64,000 nucleotides of DNA from Methylococcaceae bacterium UBA6146 (GTDB lineage Bacteria; Pseudomonadota; Gammaproteobacteria; Methylococcales; Methylomonadaceae): NCBI GenBank assembly GCA_002422395.1, contig DIUY01000006.1:62001-126000 (forward strand). The letters run 5' to 3'. This document shows positions 34,647-43,906 of the stretch, piece by piece. The notes below the pieces were generated by a model, which saw only the letters and a program-made list of their open reading frames with translations, searched no databases and was not told the origin of the DNA. How positions within the stretch are numbered: the first letter of the stretch is position 1; every line of letters begins with the position of its first letter. The position numbers were made by a program, and so were the translations under genes.

Positions 34647-35036
34647 TTATCCAAAAACAATAAAGCGGTCGGCGGCAAGCGTGGCTTCCACCAGTTGCCC
34701 CAAACCGGAAATCCTAAACCCCTCCGCCAAGTCATTATCGGCTTTACCTTGCCGCCCCGCTTCATCCTTATGTAACAAGCCACGCCGTTGCGCCGCCGAA
34801 ATGCACACCACCAGGTCAACCTGAGACTTACGCGCCAGTGTGCCCCACTGGACGGAAAACTGGCACTCGTCATCAGGCGGCGTGGCATATTTGCAGGCAT
34901 GGTAAATGCCATCGTGATAAAAAAACACCCGCAACACCTGATGCCCCTCCGCTATCACTGTGTTGATAAACTGATAGGCGATCTGCCCTGCGCTGGACTG
35001 ATAGGGGCTGCTGTTGATTTGGATGGCAAATTTCAT
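34647..35036 (-). CDS. tusD: Sulfurtransferase complex subunit TusD (DsrE-like)
   Basis: A 129-residue protein; start at the ATG 35036 (MKFAIQINSSPYQ), since the longer frame from 35057 adds 7 residues with no support. The sulfur-carrying cysteine is in VVCISAAQRRG, aligned with the conserved Cys of TusD/DsrE, and the FFYHDGIYHA and FRISGLGQLVEATL segments are family-typical. TusD is the persulfide-bearing subunit of the TusBCD relay. The upstream 490 bp hold no gene. Confidence 0.88.
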   Translation of the reverse strand: MKFAIQINSSPYQSSAGQIAYQFINTVIAEGHQVLRVFFYHDGIYHACKYATPPDDECQFSVQWGTLARKSQVDLVVCISAAQRRGLLHKDEAGRQGKADNDLAEGFRISGLGQLVEATLAADRFIVFG

Positions 35037-35528
35037 AAAAGATAACGTCTTGACCAATCAGGAAAATTAACCCGCTATTATCCAGACTGGCCTGAAAGAC
35101 TCAAGTTTGTCACTGTTTTTGTTATGAAACGCCTGATATGGACGACAATAGGCAAATAAAGGCAATAGGGTTTCTTCCTAAAACTTAGCCTCCCGCTGTT
35201 ATCGGGTACAGGACAAGCTTAAATTGACCACATTTCCCAAACAACCTGCTTTGGTGCAAAAAGACAAGCCAATAGCACCTATTTGATACATTGGGACATA
35301 TTATTTGCCGCTTTTTTTAGCAACGGGCAATCGTCCCCCAACGGTTTCAGCACATATCAACACTTGCCAATCAAGGCGCACAAGGACATTTAAACACTAT
35401 TATTACAATTGTTAACCCAACGGCATGTAGCTTGCTGAGATAAAATTGATGCGAAATAAACCAAGAGCCACCCTTTAAACTCATTGTCTATTTTAAGCTG
35501 ATGGCTGGACTTAGCGAAGCAGTGCGAT
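35037..35528. other. Intergenic stretch without a recognised gene
   Basis: Nearly 500 bp between the divergent tusD and the hydroxylase gene. I see no frame with a convincing start or family resemblance, no tRNA-like fold and no clear terminator. It must contain the promoters of both genes. AT-rich segments near 35380-35460 are the likeliest promoter area for the hydroxylase. Confidence 0.5.
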
Positions 35529-36632
35529 ATGCTTTTCATCACCCTGTCACTGGTGTCTGTAATAATTGCTTTGTCTTTAAAAATTCCATCAGCTTATACT
35601 GAGGATACACCAATGTTAAATGCAACCATGCTGCCTGAAGCAAATTTCAGGTTACCGGATACCCTAGCAGGAGAATTGGCAACATTTACCTTGCTAGGGC
35701 TTTTCTGTATGTTTTCATACTTTGAGTTTAATTTCCCACGGGAACAACAGCCTTTAAAACCGCTACGGCTATCGTATAAAACAAATATCGGCCTGCTTAT
35801 AGTCAATAGCACGTTTATGTCGTTATTATCCCTATCATCACTCTTTGCCATTGCACATCACCACTCTGGGCAAGGCCTGCTCCGTTACGTTTCAAGTCCG
35901 GCATTACAAGCGCTCCTTTCGTTCTTGGCGCTCGATTTGTTGCTCTATTTTTGGCATAAAGCATGTCATCAATTCAGTAGCTTGTGGATGTTTCACAGAG
36001 TGCACCATAATGACCTTTACCTGAACACCTCCACCGCATTTAGGATACATTTTCTGGAATTATTACTCACCAATTTGCTAAAAGCGGCCTATATCGTCGT
36101 CTTGGGGATAGACCAGCTATTGGTGCTGATAAATGAAACACTAATGACGGCTTTTATTATGTTTCATCACAGCAACATTTCTTTTGCCGGCGAAAAGCTT
36201 TTGGGGCGCGTGTTTATTGTCCCGTACCTGCACCACACGCACCACTCCACCGAACGTAACGAACATGACAGAAATTACGGCGCAGCGTTATCGCTATGGG
36301 ACCGGCTGTTCGGCACAATCGCGGAGGTGAAACCTAAAACGGTCGGCATTAAAGGGCGTTCGCCACAGAATATGATAAGCCTGATAGGGTTTGGCTTTAG
36401 CCAACTAAAATCACCCAATACGCAAACGTTACCCGCCAACTTAGACGAGATGATCGCCGAAGCCGCTTATTATCGGGCAGAAAAGCGCAATTTTAAGCCG
36501 GGTTATGAACTGATTGATTGGCTGGAAGCAAAAAAAGAAATTATCAAACTGATTTACTGCGAACCCCCAACTAGGGCCCGCAGGAAACCGCAACGCAACA
36601 ACTTGTTTTTAAACCTTATCCCAAGACATTAA
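35529..36632 (+). CDS. Fatty acid hydroxylase/sterol desaturase superfamily protein
   Basis: A 367-residue integral membrane di-iron enzyme. The histidine clusters that bind the two irons are visible: HKACH near 142, FHRVHHND near 155, HHSN near 215 and HHTHHS near 237. Hydrophobic helices lie at about 5-20, 48-65, 90-112 and 120-140, and an internal pair at 175-215. The C-terminal 90 residues are soluble. It could hydroxylate or desaturate a lipid, hopanoid, carotenoid or sterol-like compound; the substrate cannot be told from sequence. No neighbouring lipid gene gives context. Confidence 0.85.
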   Translation: MLFITLSLVSVIIALSLKIPSAYTEDTPMLNATMLPEANFRLPDTLAGELATFTLLGLFCMFSYFEFNFPREQQPLKPLRLSYKTNIGLLIVNSTFMSLLSLSSLFAIAHHHSGQGLLRYVSSPALQALLSFLALDLLLYFWHKACHQFSSLWMFHRVHHNDLYLNTSTAFRIHFLELLLTNLLKAAYIVVLGIDQLLVLINETLMTAFIMFHHSNISFAGEKLLGRVFIVPYLHHTHHSTERNEHDRNYGAALSLWDRLFGTIAEVKPKTVGIKGRSPQNMISLIGFGFSQLKSPNTQTLPANLDEMIAEAAYYRAEKRNFKPGYELIDWLEAKKEIIKLIYCEPPTRARRKPQRNNLFLNLIPRH

Positions 36633-36649
36633 GCTGGCGGCTGCCAAGC

Positions 36650-36679
36650 AGCCGGTGGACAACTGATCGCCCACCGGCT
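36650..36679. terminator. Hairpin between convergent hydroxylase and HerA genes
   Basis: A perfect 9-bp GC-rich stem (AGCCGGTGG with CCACCGGCT) with a 12-nt loop lies in the 57-bp gap between two convergent genes. An overlapping alternative stem GGCTGC-CAA-GCAGCC is also possible. It probably acts for both directions, although no long T-run follows. Confidence 0.6.
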
Positions 36680-36689
36680 CAACTGACCG

Positions 36690-38351
36690 CTACTTTCGGG
36701 TTTGTGTCCGCCACAAATTGACAATTTCTTCCACATCGAGGTCAACATGGCCATCCTCACGCCAACCCGAATAATAATCAACATCGTTACTTTTCGGCTC
36801 AGGACGGGGACGGTAAATCTGCACTCGCGTAGGCAATGGGGCGGCCTCGCCCAACACTAACGCCTCGCCTCTGCCTAGAGAGCTCAACACTTCTGTCAAA
36901 TCACCTTCCGCTTCCGGCAACAGTTTTTTGATGTATGCCTGGTCATCGGGATTGGACGTGCGCAAGCAAATAAATGAGCTGCACTGAGACAGCATTGTTT
37001 CAGACAATTCTGTAGGCCGTTGACTGACCACACCAATGGAAACGCCATATTTTCGGCCTTCCTTGGCAATGCGCTCCATCATCTTTTTTGTGCCGTCAAA
37101 TTGCCCGCCCTTCTCCCTGGGAATATAGGCATGGGCCTCTTCGCAAATTAGCGTGATAGGAAATTCGCGGCGCTTAGGATTCCAATAATTGAATTCATAA
37201 ACCAGACGGCCAACCTGGGCCGAAATGGCCGGCCTTATGTCAGTGGGCACAGAGCTTAGATCAACGACGGTGATATTCGCTTTAATGGCGCCAAGCCCAA
37301 CAAATTGGCGCAAGACATCAACCATGCTTGCTGAATTGTTGCGCACTTTGGGCTTTAACAGAAAATTATAGCGGACGTCATTAAAGCGGCTTTGCATCCT
37401 GATCAGGAACTCATCAAATTGGCCGTACAACGCGCCTTGGACTTTCCCAAATTCACGTTTTTCTTCATTGGCCGACTTAAACTGCATATACATTTCAGCC
37501 AAAGGAAAATAGATGGGCGTGTCCACTGAAACAGCATTTAAACCAATCTTCTGTGCTTCTTTGCGCTTAAGCTGCTGTATAACTTCACGCATAAAGGACA
37601 TTTGCATTGAGGCGCTACTGTCGCTTCTATCAATGAACAAATCAATCAATTCGGCATAAGTCATCATCCAGTAGGGCATCTCCATTTCCGTCGCATCAAT
37701 ATAATTGACCAGATGGCTTGGAAATGCGGATTTAACCTGTCCCGCCTCATTTTTCCAGCAATACTCGCCGTGCAAATCCAACATAATCAAATGGGCATTA
37801 GGCATAGCCTTAATGGTGCTTTGGATAATGCTGGTGACCGCCCATGACTTGCCGGACCCGGATTGCCCGATAATGGCAAAATGGCGGCCAAAAAATGCGC
37901 GGGGATCGAGGCTTAATTGATAACTTTTATGTGATGATAATTGCCCAATAAAAAAACCGTAGTCCCGGTGTTTTGAGAAAATGGCGTTTATCTCATTTAC
38001 ACCTACCGCATAAACTTTCGCGCCTGGGGTTGGGTAATGGCGCACCCCTCGAATGAAGGTATCGCTGCCCTCAATTTCACCCACAGGAATCAACGCGATA
38101 AAGCGGTCGGTAACGCGCTTGCCGTCCACGTCAAAACGGTCTTGTTCCCATATTTTAAAAGTCAGCGCCAATAAATTAATTGATAGCTGCCTGACCACGA
38201 CATAAGAACCCGACTGGCCCGCTAATATTTCTTCGTCACCAACCTTTAGAAGAGGGGCGTCGTTAGCATAGTCTTCAATGATCCTGGCTTCCATGCCACT
38301 ACCGCCGACGGCCGTTATATAGCCAATTTGTATACCCAGTTGTTCGGACAT
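36690..38351 (-). CDS. HerA-type ATPase (DUF87 family)
   Basis: A 553-residue protein with an N-terminal HAS-barrel (about 1-120) and a HerA/FtsK-like RecA ATPase core: Walker A IIGQSGSGKSW near 168, ITLICEEAHAYIP as Walker B near 400 and the arginine-containing QRPTELSETMLSQC segment. HerA hexamers act in DNA end resection with NurA in archaea; in bacteria they pair with other nucleases or Sir2-like proteins, some in defence. Neither neighbour (a lipid hydroxylase and feoC) is a nuclease, so a solitary housekeeping-type or orphan role is likely. Confidence 0.85.
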   Translation of the reverse strand: MSEQLGIQIGYITAVGGSGMEARIIEDYANDAPLLKVGDEEILAGQSGSYVVVRQLSINLLALTFKIWEQDRFDVDGKRVTDRFIALIPVGEIEGSDTFIRGVRHYPTPGAKVYAVGVNEINAIFSKHRDYGFFIGQLSSHKSYQLSLDPRAFFGRHFAIIGQSGSGKSWAVTSIIQSTIKAMPNAHLIMLDLHGEYCWKNEAGQVKSAFPSHLVNYIDATEMEMPYWMMTYAELIDLFIDRSDSSASMQMSFMREVIQQLKRKEAQKIGLNAVSVDTPIYFPLAEMYMQFKSANEEKREFGKVQGALYGQFDEFLIRMQSRFNDVRYNFLLKPKVRNNSASMVDVLRQFVGLGAIKANITVVDLSSVPTDIRPAISAQVGRLVYEFNYWNPKRREFPITLICEEAHAYIPREKGGQFDGTKKMMERIAKEGRKYGVSIGVVSQRPTELSETMLSQCSSFICLRTSNPDDQAYIKKLLPEAEGDLTEVLSSLGRGEALVLGEAAPLPTRVQIYRPRPEPKSNDVDYYSGWREDGHVDLDVEEIVNLWRTQTRK

Positions 38352-38555
38352 TTTATGCCTGTTAAATCAAAAGCTATTAGGTTACTTCAAAATCCAAGGG
38401 AAACAAAACCATTAAAACCACGAAAACTACGGCATCACTACCCTGTCGATAAGCAATAAGGCTAACCGCGCAAACTCATGGCGGTAAAATTTCACAGCCT
38501 TTCAAGCGCTCTGGAAGCCCCGCCTGTCAGCCGCAGCGGCCCACAAACAAACCTT

Positions 38556-38783
38556 TTAAGGTTCGTCGACCCACTCATAAAGCTCCGTCAGCTCAGGATC
38601 ACATTTACAACAACTCGTACCGCAGGCCGATTCCATTGGCATTTTACGGACTTTACCTTTACCAATCCACATCCCCAGCATCCCCCGCAAGGCATCCGCA
38701 TCGACATTGAAATGATGGATCAAATCCTTTAATGCAACGCGATGCTGTTGTTTCAAATAATCACGTAAATCCGCCAAAATCAT
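38556..38783 (-). CDS. feoC: FeoC-like regulator with cysteine cluster
   Basis: A 75-residue winged-helix protein (MILADLRDYLKQQHRVAL start) with the cysteine cluster CGTSCCKC near residues 54-61 that marks FeoC and could bind an iron-sulfur cluster or iron. The start at 38783 overlaps the feoB stop as TAATG. FeoC stabilises or regulates the FeoB transporter in enterics; here its role is inferred from position and the Cys pattern. It is the third gene of the feoABC operon. Confidence 0.88.
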   Translation of the reverse strand: MILADLRDYLKQQHRVALKDLIHHFNVDADALRGMLGMWIGKGKVRKMPMESACGTSCCKCDPELTELYEWVDEP

Positions 38784-41110
38784 TACAAAACCTCCTGGCT
38801 GTTTTTTTTGTCGACATTCCTGCCGGTCAGCCATAAACCGAACAACACCAGCACGAATGCCATCAGCAAGCCATTGATCCAAATTAATGAATATTGTGGG
38901 TGCTGGCTGTAACTCATCATTTGATAAAAAATAGTGGCCGTCATAAACGCAATGCCGGTTGTCCAACAGACCACGAAAATAGTCCATCCCACGCCAGTTT
39001 CCCGATAAATTGCCGCAGTTGCAGCCACACAAGGGGCGTAAAGCAAAATAAACAACAAATAGGCAAATGCGCCCGCTTTACCATCAAAACTATGCTGCAT
39101 AGCGGCAAACGTATCGGTTTTTACTTCTTGCTCAGAAGCCGCCGCCGCTATGTCGTCAACACGACCGATATTCAACCCTAGCGGGTCCAATATATTATCA
39201 GCCACTGCCTGCAAGTTTTCCGGCACCGTCAACACTGCGGCCATTAAGGCATCGCCCAGATTGAAAGACTGCTCTGCGTCGGTTAAATCTTCGTGACTGG
39301 CAAACTGGCTATACAAAGAGTCTAGCGTTCCGACTACCGCTTCTTTGGCCAATACTCCAGTAAATATACCCACAGTCGCCGGCCAATTATCATTCTCTAT
39401 GCCCATAGGCTTAAAAGCCGGCGTCAGGCTTCGGCCTATTTCACTTAAGACGGATTTGTTGCTATTTTCTTGACCAAAGCTGCCGTCTGTCCCCAACGCA
39501 TTAAGAAAATTCAAGACCAGCACCATCGGCACGATAACCTTACCTGCGTTTACTAAAAAAGATTTTAGCCTGTCCCAAGTCCTGATAACTACACCATTTA
39601 CCGTAGGCAAATGGTAAGCGGGCAATTCCATAATGAAAGGCGTGGCTTCGCCTTTAAATAAGGTATGGCGCATAATCAATCCAGTGAACACCGCCACTGC
39701 AATGCCTAGCAAGTAAAGCCCGAACACCAGATTCTGGCCACCCACGGGGAAAAATGCCGCCGCAAACAAAGCGTAAACAGGTAACCTCGCGCCGCAGGAC
39801 ATAAACGGGTTCATCAGATTAGTCAAAATCCGGTCACGTTGATTTTCAAGTGTACGTGTCGCCATAATCGCAGGCACGTTACAACCAAATCCCACTATCA
39901 TCGGCACAAAAGATTTTCCCGGCAACCCTATCATGCGCATAAACCGATCCATGACAAATGCGGCCCTTGCCATGTAGCCGGAATCTTCCAATGCCGATAA
40001 AAATAAAAACAGAAAGCCCACAATAGGGATAAAAGTCGCCACCACCTGTACGCCGCCACCAAGGCCTTGCGTGATTAGCACAACTAGCCAATCAGGCCAG
40101 TGCCATCGGGTAAGCGCCACACTTAAACCATCGACCAATAATGCACCTACGGCTTGGTCGAAAAAATCAACAAACGCACTGCCGATATTGATGGTGAACA
40201 TAAACATGGCATACATCACCAACAAAAACACGGGGATGCCCAAAAAGCGATTTAAAACGATATGGTCAATTTTTTCTGTGACATGACGGCTAACTTCATT
40301 CAGCTTACAGACTGTGTCTTGGGTTAATGCGTTAACAAAACCGTAACGGGCATCAGCGGCGAGAATGTCGATTTCATCATCAGCTTGAGTTTCTATACGT
40401 TGCTGCAAAACGGCAACTTTAGGCAACAAGCCGATGCCGACAATTTGCTGGGCGAGTGTGTCAGCCTCCAATAAGCGCACGGCCAACCAACGCACATCGC
40501 AAGGATAATCACCTGCAATAGCGTCCAGATCCGGGGCAAGCTCTGTGATCGCCCGTTCTAAAGCCGCAGGATAATTAATGACCGGAGTGGGCACCGGCTT
40601 GCTGAGCGCCGCGCTATTGATGGTCGTTTTTAACGCATTGAGGCCATGCTTTGCGGCCGCACTAATCGGCACCACCGGACAGCCTAACAGCTGCGCCAAA
40701 CCGTCGACATCAATCTTGATGCCTCTTTGCTTAACGGCATCCATCATGTTAAGCACCAGAATCATCGGCACCCGCATTTCAATCAATTGCGACGTGAGAT
40801 ACAGATTGCGTTCAATACTGGAGGCATCGACAATATTGATGATCAAGTCTGCTTGCCTGGATGCCACATAATCGCGGGCAACTTTCTCATCTAACGATAC
40901 GGTGTCGTCAGCCGCCTCCAACGAGTAAGTGCCGGGCAAATCAACCAATTGAATCGTTTTGCCTGCAAAAGAATAATTGCCAACTTTTTTTTCAACCGTC
41001 ACACCCGGCCAATTGCCAACATATTGGTTAGCACCTGTCAGGGCGTTAAACAGCGTAGTTTTCCCACAGTTAGGGTTACCCACTACCCCGACAGTAAAAT
41101 CAGTGCCCAT
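38783..41110 (-). CDS. feoB: Ferrous iron transporter FeoB
   Basis: Imports Fe(II) across the inner membrane. The 775-residue protein has an N-terminal GTPase domain (GNPNCGKTTLFNALTG at 12-27, LVDLPGTYSL, LVLNMMD) followed by a helical GDI-like segment and two Gate motifs in the membrane domain, with the conserved cysteines in GFGCNVPAIMATRT and MSCGARLPVYALF. C-terminal transmembrane helices are complete. It overlaps feoA by one base upstream and feoC downstream. Confidence 0.97.
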   Translation of the reverse strand: MGTDFTVGVVGNPNCGKTTLFNALTGANQYVGNWPGVTVEKKVGNYSFAGKTIQLVDLPGTYSLEAADDTVSLDEKVARDYVASRQADLIINIVDASSIERNLYLTSQLIEMRVPMILVLNMMDAVKQRGIKIDVDGLAQLLGCPVVPISAAAKHGLNALKTTINSAALSKPVPTPVINYPAALERAITELAPDLDAIAGDYPCDVRWLAVRLLEADTLAQQIVGIGLLPKVAVLQQRIETQADDEIDILAADARYGFVNALTQDTVCKLNEVSRHVTEKIDHIVLNRFLGIPVFLLVMYAMFMFTINIGSAFVDFFDQAVGALLVDGLSVALTRWHWPDWLVVLITQGLGGGVQVVATFIPIVGFLFLFLSALEDSGYMARAAFVMDRFMRMIGLPGKSFVPMIVGFGCNVPAIMATRTLENQRDRILTNLMNPFMSCGARLPVYALFAAAFFPVGGQNLVFGLYLLGIAVAVFTGLIMRHTLFKGEATPFIMELPAYHLPTVNGVVIRTWDRLKSFLVNAGKVIVPMVLVLNFLNALGTDGSFGQENSNKSVLSEIGRSLTPAFKPMGIENDNWPATVGIFTGVLAKEAVVGTLDSLYSQFASHEDLTDAEQSFNLGDALMAAVLTVPENLQAVADNILDPLGLNIGRVDDIAAAASEQEVKTDTFAAMQHSFDGKAGAFAYLLFILLYAPCVAATAAIYRETGVGWTIFVVCWTTGIAFMTATIFYQMMSYSQHPQYSLIWINGLLMAFVLVLFGLWLTGRNVDKKNSQEVL

Positions 41111-41343
41111 TACAGCTTCTCTATGAGCAAAATATCGGCCTCGGATTTACGCAAAGTTAATGAAAAACCGCGTAATTTTATTTCAACCGGATCACCTAGC
41201 GGTGCAAAACGGGTGACACTAAAAGCTGTGCCGGGCGTCAATCCCATTGCCAATAAGCGTTTACGATAGGCCTTGCCGGATTGTTCAAAGCCAACTATTT
41301 TTCCTAAATCGCCCACCCTAAGATTTTTTAAACTGATAGCCAT
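41110..41343 (-). CDS. feoA: Ferrous iron transport protein FeoA
   Basis: A 77-residue SH3-like protein required for FeoB function. The start is the ATG at 41343 (MAISLKNLRVGDLGKIVGF); the frame extends upstream into hydrophobic sequence that is not part of the family. The core RLLAMGLTPGTAFSVTRFAPLGDP is typical, and the protein ends in a short LLIEKL. The stop overlaps feoB (TAATG). A Fur box lies 42 bp upstream. Confidence 0.93.
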   Translation of the reverse strand: MAISLKNLRVGDLGKIVGFEQSGKAYRKRLLAMGLTPGTAFSVTRFAPLGDPVEIKLRGFSLTLRKSEADILLIEKL

Positions 41344-41384
41344 GATTAATCCTGCAATTAATATAAGGAAAAGCCAATAAATGA

Positions 41385-41404
41385 ACAATAATCATTCTCA
41401 TTAA
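41385..41404 (-). promoter_or_regulatory. Fur box of the feoABC operon
   Basis: On the minus strand the sequence TTAATGAGAATGATTATTGT matches the Fur consensus (repeated NAT triplets, AATGAGAATGATTATT core). It sits 42 bp before the feoA start, where iron-bound Fur would block transcription of feoABC. Confidence 0.75.
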
Positions 41405-41732
41405 TAAGCAATATATCACATAATTAAATCCTTGCAACACAGCTATTTTATGCCTGAGAAAACGGGGTCGACTAATATGGCGATGAGATCAACATTTGGC
41501 TAAGCCAGCCAATTTACTTGCTGCCGTAGCGCAAAATAGCTGCATAAAGAGACAGCCACTCAACACATAGCGGCAGAAAATTAGAATAGAAATAATGTGC
41601 CAAAACGCACAATTGATTTCCGTTTGACTTTTTAAAATGGGATTGAAATGGCGACGAACAACCTAACTATTTGTTTTAGATTGGATTGGCAAGTATTGCC
41701 AGCGCACATAAAGGATGGTTTAAACATAAGAC
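41405..41732. other. Intergenic stretch without a recognised gene
   Basis: About 330 bp between the feo promoter area and the ihfB terminator. I see no convincing frame or RNA fold. It is moderately AT-rich and holds the distal part of the feo promoter region. Confidence 0.5.
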
Positions 41733-41766
41733 CAGCGCAGCAACAGAGAATCTGTAGGCTGCGCTG
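41733..41766 (-). terminator. Hairpin terminator after ihfB
   Basis: A perfect 9-bp outer stem (CAGCGCAGC with GCTGCGCTG) encloses a second short stem (ACAG/CTGT). It lies 9 bp past the ihfB stop on the minus strand. The following bases on that strand are GTCTTATGTTT, a weak T-run, so efficiency is uncertain. Confidence 0.65.
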
Positions 41767-41774
41767 ATAGACGA

Positions 41775-42080
41775 TTATTCGCTTATGTCACATTTTTCGC
41801 GCGAAGCATCGACCCGGTCACGAAGCTCTTTGCCTGGCTTAAAATGTGGCACATATTTTTTTGATAGGGTTACAGATTCACCTGTTTTAGGGTTTCTACC
41901 TACGCGGGGAGGCCGCAGATGCAAAGAAAAGCTGCCAAAGCCCCTAATCTCAATCCTTTCACCAGACGATAAAGCTTGGTTCATCTTTTCAATGATACAT
42001 TTTACTGCTAGTTCAACATCTTTAAGTGCAAGATGAGGTTGCTGTTTAGCTAGAGCCTCAATTAATTCTGATTTTGTCAC
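41775..42080 (-). CDS. ihfB: Integration host factor beta subunit
   Basis: A 101-residue HU/IHF-family protein that with IhfA bends DNA at specific sites. MTKSELIEAL, the IEIRGFGSFSLH core and the beta-arm PPRVGRNPKTGESV with its intercalating Pro are as in IhfB. The C-terminus carries an extra tail after the family end. It follows rpsA, the conserved place of ihfB, 69 bp downstream of its stop. Confidence 0.95.
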   Translation of the reverse strand: MTKSELIEALAKQQPHLALKDVELAVKCIIEKMNQALSSGERIEIRGFGSFSLHLRPPRVGRNPKTGESVTLSKKYVPHFKPGKELRDRVDASREKCDISE

Positions 42081-42149
42081 ATGCTATCCTAATGAAAAAA
42101 ATAAAATCAAGGGGCATGTGTCCGTAACATACCCCCGACTTTTGCCGCT

Positions 42150-43811
42150 TTATTTTTCCATTTGCTTAAAGATGTCAGCAAATGTTGGTGAGCCAACTGA
42201 CTGCTGAGAATGGTCTTTAATAGTATGCGTTTCTTCCTCTTGCTCTTTTGCTTTGATAGATAAAGAAATTGATTTGCTTTTCTTGTCTACGCCGATGAAT
42301 TTTGCTTCAAGCGTGTCGCCTTCTTTCAGTAGGGTACGGGCATCTTCAACGCGGTCACGTTGAATTTCAGAAGCACGCAAATAACCTTCGACATGATCCG
42401 CCAAAGTAACCACCGCACCTTTCGCATCGACTTCTTTAATCGTTCCTTTCACAAAGCTGCCTTTCTCGTGGGTCGCCAGGAAATTTTGGAATGGGTCTTG
42501 TTCCAATTGCTTGATACCCAAAGAAATACGCTCACGCTCAGAATCAACCGCTAAAATAACGGTTTCCAGCTCATCGCCTTTCTTGAAATCACGCACGGCG
42601 GCTTCGCCGTCATCCGCCCAAGAAATGTCAGACATGTGAACCAACCCATCAATGCCGCCATCTAGGCCGATAAAGATACCAAAATCAGTAATCGACTTGA
42701 TTTTACCGCTGATTTTATCGCCTTTATTATGGGTTGCCGCAAACTCATCCCAAGGATTGGTTTTGCATTGTTTCATACCCAAAGAAATACGGCGGCGGTC
42801 TTCATCGATTTCCAGCACCATAACTTCAACTTCATCGCCTAACTGCACGAGCTTAGACGGATTAACGTTTTTGTTAGTCCAATCCATTTCAGAAACGTGC
42901 ACCAAACCTTCAACGCCCTCTTCAATTTCCACAAAGCAGCCGTAATCAGTCAGATTATTGACTTTACCAAATGCACGGGAGCCGGCAGGGTAGCGGCGGG
43001 CGATGTTTTGCCAAGGATCTTCACCCATTTGTTTCATACCTAATGAAACGCGGTTTTTATCCTTGTCATATTTCAAGACCTTGACTTTAATCTCTTGGCC
43101 AATTTCCACACATTCGGACGGATGACGCACACGCCTCCAAGCCATGTCGGTGATATGCAGTAAGCCATCGATGCCGCCTAAGTCGATAAACGCGCCGTAA
43201 TCGGTCAGGTTTTTGACCACACCGGTAACAACCGCACCTTCGTCCAGTGTTTTCAGCAATTCTTCGCGTTCCGCGCTGTATTCTTTTTCTACAACGGCCC
43301 GACGTGACAACACAACATTGTTGCGTTTTTGGTCGATTTTAATAACTTTGAATTCAAGGTCCCGATTTTCCAAGAACGTAGTGTCCCTAATAGGACGGAC
43401 ATCAACCAGCGAACCGGGCAAGAAGGCGCGTAACGCACCGACATCAACAGTGAAACCACCGCGAACCTTACCGCTAATTCGGCCAACAACAGTCTCATCT
43501 TTTTCAAACGCGTGTTCTAATTCAGACCAAGCCTTGTTTTTCTTCGCTTTATCTCGGGAAAGAAGGGTAGCGCCTAAACCATCTTCAAACAAATCCAAAG
43601 CAACTTCAATTTCGTCGCCAATTTTGACTTCCAATTCGCCGTTGTTATTTAGAAATTGCCATTTTGGAATGACACCTTCTGATTTGGAATGGGTACTGAC
43701 AATAATCATATCGTTTTCTATATCAACGACAGTACCCATTAACATGGCACCAGGACGCATTTCGGTCTTGGTTAGACTTTCTTCGAATAATTCAGCAAAG
43801 CTTTCGCTCAT
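42150..43811 (-). CDS. rpsA: 30S ribosomal protein S1
   Basis: The 553-residue S1 protein holds six S1 RNA-binding domains in tandem, recognisable by repeats such as GFTVDVG, DYGAFIDLGGIDGLLH, DYGCFVEIEEGVEGLVH and DFGIFIGLDGGIDGLVH. It binds mRNA on the small subunit and allows translation of structured leaders. The ATG at 43811 (MSESFAELF) is preferred to an upstream alternative start at 43826. It lies between cmk and ihfB, a conserved order. Confidence 0.97.
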   Translation of the reverse strand: MSESFAELFEESLTKTEMRPGAMLMGTVVDIENDMIIVSTHSKSEGVIPKWQFLNNNGELEVKIGDEIEVALDLFEDGLGATLLSRDKAKKNKAWSELEHAFEKDETVVGRISGKVRGGFTVDVGALRAFLPGSLVDVRPIRDTTFLENRDLEFKVIKIDQKRNNVVLSRRAVVEKEYSAEREELLKTLDEGAVVTGVVKNLTDYGAFIDLGGIDGLLHITDMAWRRVRHPSECVEIGQEIKVKVLKYDKDKNRVSLGMKQMGEDPWQNIARRYPAGSRAFGKVNNLTDYGCFVEIEEGVEGLVHVSEMDWTNKNVNPSKLVQLGDEVEVMVLEIDEDRRRISLGMKQCKTNPWDEFAATHNKGDKISGKIKSITDFGIFIGLDGGIDGLVHMSDISWADDGEAAVRDFKKGDELETVILAVDSERERISLGIKQLEQDPFQNFLATHEKGSFVKGTIKEVDAKGAVVTLADHVEGYLRASEIQRDRVEDARTLLKEGDTLEAKFIGVDKKSKSISLSIKAKEQEEETHTIKDHSQQSVGSPTFADIFKQMEK

Positions 43812-43906
43812 TTTATTGTTTCCCAAGCCTGTCCACGATTAAACAAGCCTTTTTTATCTTAAAGTTAAAAAAAACCGCATGACACCACGCAGCGACATAA
43901 AAACCC

